Shown: positions 23,757-37,176 of the stretch, one piece after another | Layout of the letters: every line of letters begins with the position of its first letter | Position numbering within the stretch: position 1 is the stretch's first letter | Assembly: GCA_018135685.1 (NCBI GenBank) | Contig: JAENPR010000798.1 | Location: forward strand, 124,001 to 188,000 | Source: Themeda triandra | Taxonomy: Eukaryota > Streptophyta > Magnoliopsida > Poales > Poaceae | Length of the DNA: 64,000 nt | Direction of reading: 5' to 3' | The notes under the pieces: generated by a model | What the model was told of the DNA's origin: nothing | What the model saw: only the letters and a program-made list of their open reading frames with translations | The model's database searches: none | Program-made: the position numbers and the translations under genes

Positions 23757-26700
23757 TGATGGCGGGGAAACGGGCGACTAACGACCCGCCTCCGCGTCGC
23801 GAGAGACAATTATAAATTTAAATGGGATAATATAAAAGAAACAGGTATTGCGAGTCCATACTTCCATAGTTCTTATATTTCCATAAAAATTATGTTAATT
23901 ACATCTCCGAAGAGAATACCCCTGATTAAGAGTTCCAACATGAGTACATAAAAAATAAGATTACATCATATGGCTTCCTATTACAAACTACAAGAGAAAA
24001 TGAAAAGTCTTCAATGTCTTGTAGTCGCGAATGGATGGATGCACATGTCTTGCATTTGACGATATGGTCGTCTTCTTTAACAATGACATTTCATTTGATG
24101 AGGAATCAATATATACTCCTATATGATAGGTGGCTAGCTTTCTAGCTTTTCTGGGAAGTCATGATATGCATATATGTATGCACGTTTTTGAGAATATTTT
24201 GTTATTTATTTAGCCCATAAGTTTTGACATTTCTTTGGTGCATATTATATCATGTATATATGCACGCGATCTATCTTGAAGACGTACTGAATGAGGTAGT
24301 CTAATTTTGGGTTATTTGGGAACATGATTTGACATGTTCTCGCATATATGCATACAAGCATTCGGCATATGGTGCCGTATTTCTTTTCGGTCGAGATAAT
24401 ATGCTCGCTTTTGCCAAGACATAGGAAAATATATATGTTGCAGCGCCGGACTTTGCCGTGGCGCGTGCGATTCACTTATTCATGCCCATATCATGACATT
24501 TGATTTTATTTGGTTTGATTTAGTTTATATGACTTAACTAACATGGTATTTGCTGGATGCAGTTTAGCCAAGAAACAATATCTGATTTAAATAAATCAAT
24601 TTTGTTTATTGCATTACATGGCCCCAGATGAGATGAGTTTGGATGAATGCAGGTGCACGATCCATTTTTTTATAGTAGCCTTTACTAGTGACATACATAG
24701 CATGAACTAATCTGTGGCTAGCGTGATGCATCTGATCGACATAGGCACAAAATTATGTGGTGCCGTAGCTAATAAATTAGCATTGGCGGTTATGGCACGA
24801 CAATTGGCATGATGGGACTAATTTTGTTTAGTCCATTTTATAATTTGGCAGGGCATAGGTTCGGATGAAGACCACCTAAACATATGAAGGGGTTATTAAT
24901 TTATTTCTTGATTTTGGCTAAACACGTGGGAGTAGCCATATGTTATTTTGTCTCCAAAATTCATTAGACATATGAATGCGACGCATATATGTTGATTCTT
25001 GCTGAAATATGGGATTAGCATACACACTTTATGGTAAGTTCAGTATACAGGCACACATGCACGCGCCGGCTAGTGTAACCCTGATATACATGCACACGCT
25101 AGTTAGCTAATTCACAATACACGTGCACATGCTAGCTAGCCAATCTGTGATGCATATATGGCTCAATATACACATATACAGGCAAGCGCTAACTAGTTAA
25201 TTTGTGCAGGAAGCGCTAACAATTTAGCGACGCTCAAGGTACCAGTTATACAGGGACTGAACAAATCTTAGATGCAGTGCATGGCTATCATGCAAGTTAT
25301 CTATCTTCTCATGACGTACTGTATGAACATGAGCTAGCAACCGTCGTGGCTAAAACATATGCAGCTTTGTGCGAGTATGGAGCCAATTCGCGTCCATACC
25401 GATTTCACCATGAACCGGGTGGAGCCAAAGCGCGTCCACCGATCTTATACCATATACCATGATTGGATGGAGCCAAGATCGCGTCCACCAATTTGTGTCG
25501 TATACAACAAGAATCATAACCGGGGTGGAGCCAAAGCGCGTCCAACCCAAATTTCAACCACGGGATGGAGCCACAACGCGTCCAAACCCGAATTTCACCG
25601 AGGCACATCTGGCCTTTTACATCTTGGCCGGGGCACGAAGCCCATGCGCGTAGCGCGGCCACCATAGTTTCTTTTACCTTTCACCGGGGTAAGACCCATG
25701 CACGCTGCTCATCCGCAGCGGCATGGGCCAGCCGTATACCGCTGTTGAAGATTTGTCGATGAAGATGTCGATGAAGCAGCAGGAGTTGAGAAGTAGAGAG
25801 GGGAGGCAAGATCAGAGAAGCACCATGCGGCTTCTCACCTTCCCTAGTGCTGCAACCGGTGCAGCGACGGCGTCGTGGACTCCTGGCTTCCGGCGATGCA
25901 GCGGCGGAGAGGCAGCCTCACGGCAGCAACTCCTCGGCACTCCGGCGACTCGACGATGCTTTTGTGGGCAAGCGTGGTGCGGCGGCCTGGAGCAGCGGTT
26001 TTTAGCAAAAGCAAGCAAGCAGCCTGGCGGCAGTATGGTATGGATGCGTCTACGGAGGCAGCCTGGCGGCCGTATGCAATATGGAGCGGGGGGTTCTGAT
26101 CGATCGATTTGGACTGCTATTTATAGAGCAGGCAGCATGCGGTTGCCAGGGCTAAATGGCGGGAGTAGTTGCCAAGATTTGGCGCTCTTCAGTTTGATTT
26201 CGTATCTGATAATCCCATGTTTAATTAGGCGGCAAGCTTTGACTCGTTTGAATCGATTGAGCGCGCAGGGGTACGCACGGCGCCTTTGACTGCGTTTGAA
26301 TATATCAGGCGCGTACAGAGTTTCCTTGCCATGCGCGTCAGCTATTTTACGTATATATATATTTTGATTGTCACAGTGTTTAATCCATGAAATAGGAAAT
26401 GATTTATTTCCTGCCTGTCACAACCGTAGACGATGGATATATATACACGCTCACACGCTGTACGTGCAGCCATAGCTAGGTGGGTGGTATGTACCACACG
26501 CACAACACACGTTGCATGGATCGACCATGCATATCTTGATTAGTCCATGTATATGTGCAATCACGGATATACGAGCACATAGACTTACTTCTTTTTGGGA
26601 TTTGCCAAGATATATGTTTGTCAAGGCCTGATCATGCTCATGCATACATACGTATATATGCGTATATATTCTTTCCTTTTTTCTCGTTTCTTCCTTCTTC

Positions 26701-26997
26701 TTTTTCTACCAATCACCACGTCATGGACTTGATAGATCGTTTATGCATGGAATGCAAAACATTTTCTTTCACGTATTCACATGAGTATATATATGACATA
26801 CAATATGTGAAGGCCATATTTGCACATGCTTTTGCATGTGTCGTGCATACATGGATGCACTAAATTTTATGGCCAATATCATGCATTTCTCTTATTATTC
26901 ATTTCTTATTTATATGGAATTTGACACCATATATTATTTACATTTATTTACGGAAAATATTGCACATGTTATCGGTGAGCCGAAAACCGTGTCAACA
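23757..26997 (-). repeat. 3' LTR of element A, complete copy (3241 bp)
   Basis: TG...CA ends, flanked on the left by CATAT and on the right by the polypurine tract. It differs from the 5' LTR of the same element by only a few bases, for example near 24192 and 24625. It contains the TATA box at 26117-26126 and the five-copy motif array at about 25376-25586. Confidence 0.93.
26117..26126 (-). promoter_or_regulatory. TATA box in the 3' LTR of element A, complete copy
   Basis: Minus-strand CTATAAATAG, identical in sequence and setting to the box at 5564-5573. Confidence 0.65.
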
Positions 26998-27013
26998 GAT
27001 GCCCCCTCGAGGT

Positions 27014-27611
27014 CCGAATGCGTAAAATATTATGTTTACGGATTTGAAGCTCGAAACTTGAGATTTCCTTATTTGTGACCCCTCTATTTTCTTTTGGGGA
27101 ACATATTTGTGGCACTTGATGCACATGCTGATCCGCACATATACATATGGCATTTATCTAGCATTGGCACATAGTCCTACACCTATTTCGTTTTTTATTA
27201 TTATATCGTGCTCTTGAAAGGCATCACATTTGAAATATTGCTTCCATGGTCACAATTTGAATCTAAGGACACTGGAGCATTTTTTTTCACATTTAGCTCT
27301 TGATATATTCGAGCATTTTTTTTTATGCCAACAGTTCAGGGTCATCTCGCAGTGGAGTTTTTTTTTTTTTTTTTCTTTTTGCTTCAGTTTAAGCTCATGA
27401 AGGAGCACATTTTCTTTTTTTTTTTAGTTTAGGCTCAAGGAGCTTTTTTTTGTGCTATCAGTTTAGGCTCATGTAGCATGGAGCATATATCTTTTGGATG
27501 CAGCTCAAGCTCATGCAGGAGGTTTTTTTTCTCTTCAGTTTAGGCTCATGAAGGAGGTCTGTATATATTTCTTTTTGTTTCAGTTTAGGCACGTGAAGCT
27601 ACCCAGCATTG

Positions 27612-27642
<31 letters not shown>

Positions 27643-28046
27643 CTTACAGTTTAAGCTCGTGAGCAATGGAGTATCTCCATATTTTCATTTAGATTTAGGC
27701 TCAGTTTAGGCTCATGAAGGAGTTTCATTTTTGGCGCTAACAGTTTAGGCTCATGTAGCATGGAGCATCATAATATATATATTTTGTATTCACACTACAG
27801 TTTAAGCTCATGAAGCGATGGAGCATTTTCCTTTTTATTTGGGCTTCAGTTTAAACTCATAAAGCAATGGAGTGCGTTGATCTTTTTTTTTTTTGGCTTC
27901 AGTTTAGCCTCGTAAAGCGATGGAGGACGATGTTTTTTATTTTATTTGGCTTCAGTTTAGCCTCGTGAAGCGATGGAGGATTTTCCTTTTTATTTGGGCT
28001 TCAGTTTAAACTCATAAAGCAATGGAGTGTGGTGATTTTTTTTTTG
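27014..28046 (-). repeat. 3' UTR of element A with degenerate repeat array, complete copy
   Basis: The same array of CAGTTTAGGCTCATGAAG-like cores and T-rich spacers as 6457-7473. Poly-T runs differ in length between copies, for example at 27358-27375 and 27611-27638. No gene lies here. Confidence 0.75.
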
Positions 28047-30110
28047 TTACGCATAGTAACGCTTCAGAAATTTCCCATTTACCGGTGGTGGGCTATATTC
28101 ACCATCCGGAGATATGATTCTATAAGCGCCACTTGAGTAGACGTCTTTTACAATATACGGGCCTTCCCATTTAGGCTCGAATTTGCTTTGCATCCTATGA
28201 GTGATATTCATGGGTCGAATGACCGCGAGAACTAAGTCCCCTTCTTTGAACGATCTTCTTTTGACGCGTTTGTCAAAAGCTCGAGACATTCTAGCTTGGT
28301 ATGCCTCTAAGTTTTGTAACGCTTGAAGCCGCTTTTCTTCAAGATTGTCTAGCTCTCTTAGGCGTAATTTTACGGACTCTTCTTCGTTGAGTTCTTCTTG
28401 AATGGCAACTCGCAAGGAGGCAATTTGCACCTCTAATGGTAGAACCGCCTCTCCTCCATACACAAGCGAGTAAGGAGTCATTTTTGTTGGCGTCCGAGTT
28501 GTGGTTCTATACGCCCACAAAGATTCAAGCAACTTTTCATGCCAATGTCTCTTATTTTGCGAGACTACCTTTTTGAGCAGCTTGCATAGCACTTTATTGA
28601 ATGCCTCAGCTTGACCATTAGCTGCCGGATTATAGCCTGTGGAGAAGTGGTGCTTAATTTTGAATTTAGCACACATCTTCTCTATTTGCCTATTCTTGAA
28701 GGACGACCCATTATCAGATATGATTCGGGCTGGAACCCCAAATCGATATATAAGATTTGTCCTTATAAAATTTTCCACATTTTCTGCCTTAACTTCTTTT
28801 AATGCCACGGCTTCCGCCCACTTAGAGAAGTAGTCGGTCGCAGCAAGAATAAACTTGTGTCCTTTGGAGGACGGAGGATTTATTGGCCCAACTACATCCA
28901 TTCCCCACATTTCAAAGGGCCAAGACACATTGGTTGGATGTAATGGTTCATGGGGTTGATGTATGAAGTTACCATGTATTTGACATTCATGACATCTCTT
29001 TGCAAATTTCATAGAATCATCAAACATTGTAGGCCAATAATAACCTAAATGTTTTAGTTGATAGTGTAGTTTGGGTCCAGATTGGTGTGAGCCGCACACT
29101 CCAGAGTGGACTTCATTCAATGCTTCAATAATTTCATTTCCGGCAAGGCAACGTAATAGAATGCCATTGCAAGAACGCCGATATAGCACGTCATTTATAC
29201 ACGTATAATTTATTGACCTCTTTCGAATCCTAGACCTTTCACTAGAATCCAAGGGCAAATATCCATGAAGTAAATAATCTAGAAATGGTGTTCTCCAATC
29301 ACCCATTTCTATTTCATATGCATCTATAGTCATGGCTGAAGTAGATGGTATATCCTCTTCTCCAATTAGTATAGGAAGGACTCTACGTTCCTCTACATGA
29401 ACATCCATGGTTTGATGTGAATTTAACGACATGCTGGCAGCCAAGCTTGCCAATGCATCCGCTTTCTCATTTTGATTTCTTACAACATGCTGAATTTTTA
29501 GATCAGCGAACATATCTATTAGTTCTTTTGCCTTCTTGAAATATGGCAAAAGCCCTTGCTTTTTTACGGTATATGTTCCTAACAATTGATTGATTATCAA
29601 TTGGGAGTCTCCGTATACAGAGAGTGTAGTTAGACCCATATTGTGGGCAATTTCAAGCCCAATAATTAGAGCCTCATATTCGGCAGCGTTATTTGAAACT
29701 GCCGAAGTTAAGGTGAAAGAATATGGGAGTATTGCCTCATCAGGCGTGACAAACACCACTCCTGCACCTGCTCCTGATTTTCGGCAGGCGCCATCAAAAT
29801 ACATTTGCCATGTAGGGTTACACACTGTTGTGGTGCAGACTAAATCATCCGGTAGATCATCATCAATGGGAAAGTCATCCGTTATAGGATGTGCGGCTAG
29901 AAAATTAGCCAAAGCTTGACCCTTAACGGCTTTTTGAGGCACGAACACAATATCAAATTGTGAAAGGAACATCGCCCACTTAGCCAGTCTACCTGATAAT
30001 GTCATTTTACTCAAAATGTGTCGGAGTGGATCAGCTCGCGAAACGAGATGTATGGTATGTTCTAGCATGTAATGGCGGAGCTTCTGAGCTGCAAACACAA
30101 GTGCTAGGCA
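28047..30110 (-). CDS. pol: Element A pol, second RNase H and integrase, complete copy
   Basis: A 683-codon open frame (28047-30098), the best preserved pol segment in the window. Residues 1-60 are the end of the first RNase H. The second RNase H spans about 97-222 with Asp102, Glu140, Asp164 and Asp214, all four catalytic acids. The integrase zinc finger has His331, His338, Cys369 and Cys372. The catalytic core has Asp401, Asp462 and Glu498 (D-D-E). The C-terminal domain runs to the stop at 28047. The second RNase H lies between the degenerate first one and integrase, the diagnostic layout of Tat elements. This frame is the end of a longer polyprotein; its first Met is internal, not a true start. 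A break at about 30100 separates it from RT. Confidence 0.92.
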   Translation of the reverse strand, partial: CLALVFAAQKLRHYMLEHTIHLVSRADPLRHILSKMTLSGRLAKWAMFLSQFDIVFVPQKAVKGQALANFLAAHPITDDFPIDDDLPDDLVCTTTVCNPTWQMYFDGACRKSGAGAGVVFVTPDEAILPYSFTLTSAVSNNAAEYEALIIGLEIAHNMGLTTLSVYGDSQLIINQLLGTYTVKKQGLLPYFKKAKELIDMFADLKIQHVVRNQNEKADALASLAASMSLNSHQTMDVHVEERRVLPILIGEEDIPSTSAMTIDAYEIEMGDWRTPFLDYLLHGYLPLDSSERSRIRKRSINYTCINDVLYRRSCNGILLRCLAGNEIIEALNEVHSGVCGSHQSGPKLHYQLKHLGYYWPTMFDDSMKFAKRCHECQIHGNFIHQPHEPLHPTNVSWPFEMWGMDVVGPINPPSSKGHKFILAATDYFSKWAEAVALKEVKAENVENFIRTNLIYRFGVPARIISDNGSSFKNRQIEKMCAKFKIKHHFSTGYNPAANGQAEAFNKVLCKLLKKVVSQNKRHWHEKLLESLWAYRTTTRTPTKMTPYSLVYGGEAVLPLEVQIASLRVAIQEELNEEESVKLRLRELDNLEEKRLQALQNLEAYQARMSRAFDKRVKRRSFKEGDLVLAVIRPMNITHRMQSKFEPKWEGPYIVKDVYSSGAYRIISPDGEYSPPPVNGKFLKRYYA

Positions 30111-32846
30111 TATTTTTTCTATATCCGGGTAGTTGCACTCTGCCCCAGCAGGGTGCGACTTAAATAATATAGGGAGACTTCTTTCCCTTCATCATTGGTT
30201 TGTGCTAGAAGAGCGCCTAATGAAGTTGGCATGGCTGCTATATAGAGGATTAGCGGTCGCCCTTTAATTGGCGCGCACAATACAGGTGGATTTGTTAAAT
30301 ATTTCTTTATATCATCAAATGCATTTTGACATGCTTGATCCCATTGGAACGGGACTCCTTTTTTCATGAGCCGGGAGAAAGGTTTGCATCTCCCGGACAG
30401 ATTTGAGATGAACCTCCTAATATACGCCAAATGGCCTTGGAGACTTTTTAATTCATGCAAATTTGTCGGTTGAGGCATGTCAACAATTGTCTTTATTTTA
30501 GTAGGATCGATTTCAATGCCACGTTTGGTGACTACAAAACCAAGGAATTTCCCGAGAAGATACCTCGAAGGCACACTTCATTGGGTTCATTTTCAATTTG
30601 TGCTTTCTAAGCCGCTCAAACACCATTTCCAAGTGTTTTAAGTGATCTTTCTCGCGCTTAGATTTTACGACGATATCATCTATGTAGCACTCAACGATTT
30701 TGTACAACAATCCATCTAGAATAATTGTCATTGCATGTTGATACGTGGCACTCGCATTTTTTAATCCGAAGGGCATTACTTTATAACAATATATGCCCTT
30801 GGGTGTGCGGAATGCAGTTAACTCCTCATCTTCTGGCGACATTTTTATTTGGTTGTAGCCAGAAAAGCCATCCATAAAGGAGAATATTTCATATCCCATA
30901 GTGGCATCAATAAGAATTTCAGAGATCGGAATCGGAAAGTCATCTTTTGGACATGCTTTATTTAAATCTCTAAAATCAACACACACACGTATCTTCCCAT
31001 TTTTGTTTTTAGTGGGTACAATACTAGACACCCATTTGGGGTATTTCACTTCTCGAATAAACCCAGCAGCTATAAGCTTATCAACTTCAGCTTCTATTTG
31101 TGGGAGAAGTTCAGGACGATATCTTCTTTGTCCTTGCTTTACCGGAGGAACATCCTTGCTGACAGCCAATTTATGTACCGCCACCGCAGGATCTAGACCT
31201 GGCATTTCTTCATAAGACCAAGCAAACACATCTCTATTTGCAGAGAGGAATTTATGGTATTCTTCCTTACTCTCTTTAGATGGCTGTTTGCTAATGAAGA
31301 TTGGACGGGGATCATCATCTGTACCAATATTAATTTCTTCCAACTCATCAGTGGTTGGCTGATTCCCATCTTCCATTTGTGGAGATGCTTCCGTGGCATC
31401 AAGGGGTTCAGCCGAAGTCATATTAACTTCATAACCTAAACCATATTTCTCTTCTTTCAACACTTCATCTTGATGTAGAGCATCAAGTTGAGACTGGGAC
31501 AACAACTTTTCGAAGGGCGCGAGCTGCCCTCGGCCATCACACAGAGATGGACCAGTTGATATATCATATCCCATCTGTTGCATAATGTAAAGAACTTTGT
31601 CATCATATAAAGAGATAGGTAATGTTTGATCATCTCTATTTAACAAAGTAACATGTGTAGACATCTTTCTTTTATCATCCCGCTCAATTTGGGCTTGTTT
31701 TATTTTATATTGCACCAAAGGAGGTAAGGAAGTTGGAAATGAAATACCTCTATTTTGAGAGGGTTTCTTATTTATGATGCGAAATATTGGATCGCCTTCC
31801 TTCCTTTGGTTGCTTGGTATATACCGATATATCTTTTGGCTTGACGAGGTCTCGCCAACGTCTATTTTTGGGATATTTTGTTCTAATGGTATTGTTGATT
31901 TCGGCTTTGAGACTTTATCAATAGGCTCAAAGTAGAACTTCGCATCAGCATAGAAGGTTTCTGCTGTAGTGAATGGCTTTTTATCCGCAAAAATCCTTAC
32001 TATGTCCCCCGAAGGATCTTTGTACTTGATGCATTGATGGAGGGTAGATGGGATAACTCCATTATCATGCAGCCATGGGCGACCAATGAGAGCATTATAT
32101 GAGGTTGCCGCATCAATCACATAAAACTTTACATATGTCATGAAGTTTTTGAACTTCAGAACTAGAGATATGGTACCTAATGCCTCTTGGCCTGATTGGT
32201 TGAAGCCATGAATAACAAGATTTGAGCGGCACAAGTCTCCTTTAGAATACCCTATCTTTTTGAGAGTACGCATGGGTAACAAACTTATGGCTGAACCACC
32301 AACAATCATTATATGATTGACAGGAAGATCGTCAATCTCGCCAAACATAAAAAGTGGTCTGTTATGCTTCCTATTTCCTAATAACAGATCCTCATCATTG
32401 AATGTGATACTTTGAGCTCGAGATAATTTTGTTTCTGCATGCGAAACCTCAACCCTATAATCTTCAGGGAATGAAAGTGCGGTAATAAATGCTTTTCGCA
32501 AATCAGAGGAAAGACACAAAGCATCATACACAGACAACATAGCTGGTATTTTCTTCAAGTGCGAGATTACATCATATTTGACCGACATATTAGGAACATG
32601 GTCAACCACATCATTCGGAGTTACATTTGGGAGATTTCTTTGTTGAGGAGATGGTCTAGGCAGCTGACGGCCTGATCTAAGTTGAACATCATCAACTTCT
32701 AATATCTCTTCTTTAGGGAAGTGAAGAGAATCATCATCATCATCCTCAAAAACTCCGATGGGGAAGGCATCATACTTCTCGAGGGAGTCGGCCTCGCGCT
32801 TCATGACATTTTGGCAAAAGCGTGGGCCTTCACCCTCTTCCATCAT
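30111..32846 (-). pseudogene. pol: Element A pol, protease and reverse transcriptase, complete copy
   Basis: Frame 30513-32846 (777 codons) holds the end of gag, the protease and RT up to the thumb. Frame 30119-30574 holds the rest of RT and the first RNase H. RT motifs are intact with YIDD at residues 721-724. The protease active-site Asp is changed to Val182 (IMIVGGSAIS; codon at 32301-32303), where the other copy has Asp, so this copy should not process its own polyprotein. The change is a true substitution, not a CAG/CTG indel. The shift near 30555 falls at CCCGAGAAG where the other copy reads CCCAGAAG, a likely consensus error. The first RNase H lacks its first acid (LYIAAMP), as is usual in Tat elements. 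Confidence 0.88.
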
Positions 32847-35007
32847 TCGTCGTAGAGCAAATTGTCTTGAGAGTTGCTGTCGACGCTCTCTTGATCCTTG
32901 GGAACTTGATGGTCCACCTTTTGGAGAGTGGATCCACCGACGGAAAGCCTTGCCTTCATACTAGCACTCAGCTTGCTGTTTTGAATATCCTGAGAAATAC
33001 ATATTAACAGGCTCAGGTTGTAATATCATATATTGATCATAAGTTGGCCACATTTTTGGAGTTGCACAACTCACCAAATCATTTTGGAAGGTGGCGACAT
33101 TTGACGTAGCCGTTTTCTTTCCACTCTTCATGCTTTTTTCTTGATTGGCATCTATGGTGCCATCATCTATAAGCTTCTGTATCAAGTTCTTGACCACAAA
33201 GCAATCCTTAAGTGTATGGCCCAAGATGCGATGATAGTGGCAGAAATTTGGATCATCACATTTAGAAGCTTCTTCGGGCCTCTTTGGTTTAGGGAGCTCA
33301 ATAAGTCCCAATTCCCTCAATCCCATAAAGAGATCATCCACTCCTTCAACAGGGAAGGAGTATTTCTGATTCCGGCGCTCACTAAGAGTTGGCCTCCTAG
33401 GAGCGGGTGCACCTCCTTTGCTTGGTACTCTTGGGGCTGTGCCCCCAGTTTGCAACCTTTGGGATGCCACAGTTGCCTCCATAGCTTGCATTTGTTTTGG
33501 CTTTGAGGAGGTGGGCTTATCTTGTTGGTTATTTCTGTCAAACGATGCCTTATTGAATGTCCTCGGCGGACGAGACAGGTGATGCATGTAATTTTCTATG
33601 TCCGTAGCCTTTGAGGACAATTCTTCAAAAGTTATCGGTCTCACACCTTGTAGGTGAATGGCCATGTCCGGACTCAAGTTGTTCATACACATGCGAACCG
33701 CTACAGGTTTGGTGATTGGCTGTGGACAATGGAGGCTCAAATTCCTCCATATGTTGATGAAGTCTGCGGCCTTCTCATTTGGCCTTTGCATGGTTTGGGT
33801 TAACTCAGTGATTCCCACCAATCTTTGAGTGCTATAGAAGCGCTCTAGGAAGGAGTTCTGCATTTGCTCCCATGTGTGGATTGAGCTTGGTGCCAACTTG
33901 CTATACCATGTGAAAGCTGGCGAAGGAGAAGGGCTCCATTGTGTGCCGTATCATGGCACGCGGCAAGGAAATGAGCCACATGTTCATGTGGTGACCCGGG
34001 CCTCCGTCGAACTTGGTGAACTGTGGTTGTCTATAGTTATTTGGAAATGGTACCATGTCCACTTCCGGCGGATAGGGTTTAACATACCCCGGGCGCATGG
34101 AGTAATGAGTTTGCATGTATTGCGCCTTTACACCCTCAGAAATCATCCTTTGTATATTTTCCAAGGTGATTTCAGGTGGAGGACGAGGATGAGGACCATT
34201 CTGACTGGTCGAGGCATCATTGGCATTGTTTCTAGCATTGGCCACCTGCTCACGGAGAGTGGCCAACTCTTCTTCCTTTTGTTGTAGAGCAGCCATCATT
34301 TGGTTCATCTGCTCTTCGACGGATTGTCCATGGTTTGTGGCGAGCACTTGTTCAGCCTCGGCCGACTCACTCTCACTATGCGGAGAAGGTGCGCCATCAT
34401 CACTTGAGGCTTGTGGATCTTCACCATTTTGGGCGTTTGGATCAGTCGAGCCTGCAGTATCCAATAATTCATTTTCAAAATTAGTGTGATCATCGAATAG
34501 GGGATTATAAGACCCTACATAGATCCCATGATTTTGTGAATTACCGAAGTTTGATTGACTTCGGGTCACAGGGCGATGGGCCAATGGAATTTGCTTGCGA
34601 GGCTTCTTCCTTTTGAAGTGCGCGGAAGCTGAGGAAGCCTCACTTGTGTTGCTAGCTTCTTCCTCCACACTCACCGGCATGGAAGAGAACACCTCAAAAC
34701 GATTGCTCATCACCCTTTTATGAGGGGGTTGATAAGGCATGGTCGTTGTACCCCCCATTCTCGGAGTGGTTGTTCTTATCTCATTTCGAGCGCCACCAGC
34801 ATAGCTTGACGATGCACCCCCCTGTACCCTACTTGATGTAGAGTTCGTCGGGATTGCCAGCTCTCGTTGCTTCAGGCTAGCACGTCTTGCGCGCACGTTG
34901 GCAGCTTGTTTTGCATATTTGCTGCGCCGAGAGTCCTTTTTTATGAACTCTGAGTACTCAGGCAGTTTGGCCAACGCTTCAGCACGTCTCATGATTTCAC
35001 CTTCCAT
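32847..35007 (-). pseudogene. gag: Element A gag, complete copy
   Basis: Frame 33901-35007 (368 codons) is the gag N-terminal region with basic and coiled segments and the start of capsid. Frame 32961-33896 (311 codons) holds the PF03732 capsid region (WEQMQNSFLERFYS) and the zinc knuckle CHYHRILGHTLKDC. It ends at a TAG at 32961 where the other copy reads Trp and carries on into pol. That stop is a C-to-T change in a CHG context on the plus strand. The shift near 33900-33990 involves a CAG site. Frame upstream is continuous with the exonuclease in the other copy. Confidence 0.85.
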
Positions 35008-37176
35008 GTTATCAGTAGAGGTGGATGCGCCTGTGCAATAGACTTCTCAAGTCCCGGCATATGGTCCTTTCCATGGAAGCTTGGAAAGCTTGCCTCGCAA
35101 AGATTCTCGGATCCGCGATACTCCCGCTTTGTTGGGCCAAGATCGAATCCACCACATATGCACGTTGTGCATTAGTCATGGAGTCAATTGAGTTGTTGAA
35201 GTTAACCCATGTGTCATGGATGTTGCGTTGCTTCCGTTGGCGACGCTTTGGAGATATGGAATCTTGTATGGAAGGCCACGACGGTTCTACCTCTGACGAT
35301 ATGGGGTCAGAGAGTGTTGCGGCAGGATCCACATGTCCCCTCCTTATATCATTGGCGGAGAGGTGAATCCCTTGCCACCGTAGCTCATGCTTGGGTGATT
35401 CATTGCTGGGATTATGGACCAGCGTGGGAATGAACTCCGGGGCTTCAACCCGAAGTCGAGTTTTCTTTGGGTGTGAGTCATTCTCGGATGATGATGAATT
35501 AGACTCCACCATCATAGCTTTTCCTTCATCATCAAAAGATGTGTGATATTTATTTTGCCTTAATTCCACCCTCTCTTTAGGATTGCCTCTATTATCATCA
35601 CTCGTACCAACACGGAAGCCATGATTGCATAGCAACTGCTTATGGAGCTCTTGCTTGTCTTCGGTACCTTCCTTTTCGAGAGGGCTTGGCTCACAAAGAT
35701 GAGAAATGGCTTCATTCCACATCCAATTCTTCCGCTTTGCAACACTTGGGCAAGCTGGGCAAGTGTAGATTCTTTTTGTCTGTTGGTTCTCAATAAAACA
35801 CAAATGTACTTGTTGATCTCCAACATCTCCAATGTCATCCAAAGAGTTGGAGCTAAGGTTAGGAGACTGCATGAAATGAAGATTACAACCATACTCATTC
35901 TGCAACATATCTCCTATCATGTATGGCACGACAACATCGGTGCACGCAAACTTGATTTGGTTGTCTCGTCAGAGCTCATTTTCCCAATCTTTATAACGGA
36001 GCGCAGCATACCTTTTCCTTCCACGACACACCCAACAACACTTGTGCGAGAGTCGCAAGGCTTGGCACATTGTCCCAATGCTTGCCTCGGTATTATGAAT
36101 GGAACCATGGCTTGTAGCTCTACCTTGTTGGAAAGTTCAATTTGGTGACCTTCCCATAGCCGATCCAGGTCGTTAGCGATTGCAACGCCAACGAAAACAT
36201 GGTTTTCGTCCGCAAGGAAACTTTTGAGATCATCGGGGATGATGCCGGCGTGGCCAAGCTTGAAAAGAAGACACTTCTTGCCGACACATATTTGAATAAG
36301 GGCTATTTTCTTGCGGTCACACTCAAACCACTCAGTGTCCAAACCAACAATGAGGGTCTTAGACTCCTTGCTCCGGACATCCCGCAGGAAGCGCTCCACT
36401 GTTGTGGTTGAGGATGTGACTGTGACCAGGATTTCATTCCCACTGACCATGAACGTCTTTTCTTGGTCCTTGGAGTGAGAGGGGTTGTCATCAGACTTGG
36501 ATGACGAATTATTTTCTATCACCACGGCCTTCCCTTTGCTAATAGAAGTTGTTTCCTTGTTGCAGGGTCGTGGGTTTTGAGTAGAATCCCGCAGCACTAT
36601 CCCCCTACTTGGAGGTGGGAGAGTTGTGGTTGGAGCAGTCTTCATTGGTGATGACCCCAATATGCTTGGGGTAGGAGTGACAGATGATGACATCGCCCCC
36701 TTGGTATTTGGGGTTGATGCAAATGACACCCTTGGTGATGTCGGCTTGGGCGATGGTGCCTTTTTGGCACAAACAGGCCATTCCCCCAGCGTGGTGGGAC
36801 GGAAACTTGGCGCCACTTTGGAGCTTGAGGGCTTGACGCCCTTGGGTTTGGAAGAGCTAGGAGCTACCGAGCTGGTAGGCATGGCCTTGCGCCAGCTAGT
36901 GGCATGTTCATTGGAGGCTGCCATCCTTACTTTGGCAGCAACCCTTCTTGCCCTCCGCTTGGCAGCCTTGGACAAGACAGGAGTGAAGCCCTCTGCAGGC
37001 ATGGAGTTGACCTCCTGGTCTTGAGTGACCACAGCCGGAGATGCAGCTGTAGTGTTGGGCGAACTTGAGCTGTTGGAGACAGCAGGACCCATGGGAACAT
37101 CGACCCAAAGGGAACCGATGCGGATGGTGACGAACTCTTGCACACGTCCAGCCATACCTTCATATGAGAAAACCAT
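35008..37176 (-). pseudogene. Element A 3'-5' exonuclease region upstream of gag, complete copy
   Basis: Frame 35917-37176 (419 codons) starts with the first ATG after the primer-binding site (MVFSYEGMAGRVQEF), runs through about 245 residues of Ser/Pro/Lys-rich sequence and enters the exonuclease domain without a break. ExoI (VGLDTEW) and ExoII (VAIANDLDRL) are both in this frame. A shift near 35990-36090, at several CAG/CTG sites, moves ExoIII into another frame. Frame 35012-35929 then carries the rest, including the CxxC motif and a region before gag. Together with the other copy this shows that the low-complexity N-terminus, exonuclease and gag belong to one frame. The exonuclease resembles plant WRN-like enzymes of PF01612. 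Capture from a host gene is inference. I chose 37176 as start because it is about 140 bp after the LTR and in frame with all that follows. Confidence 0.83.
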
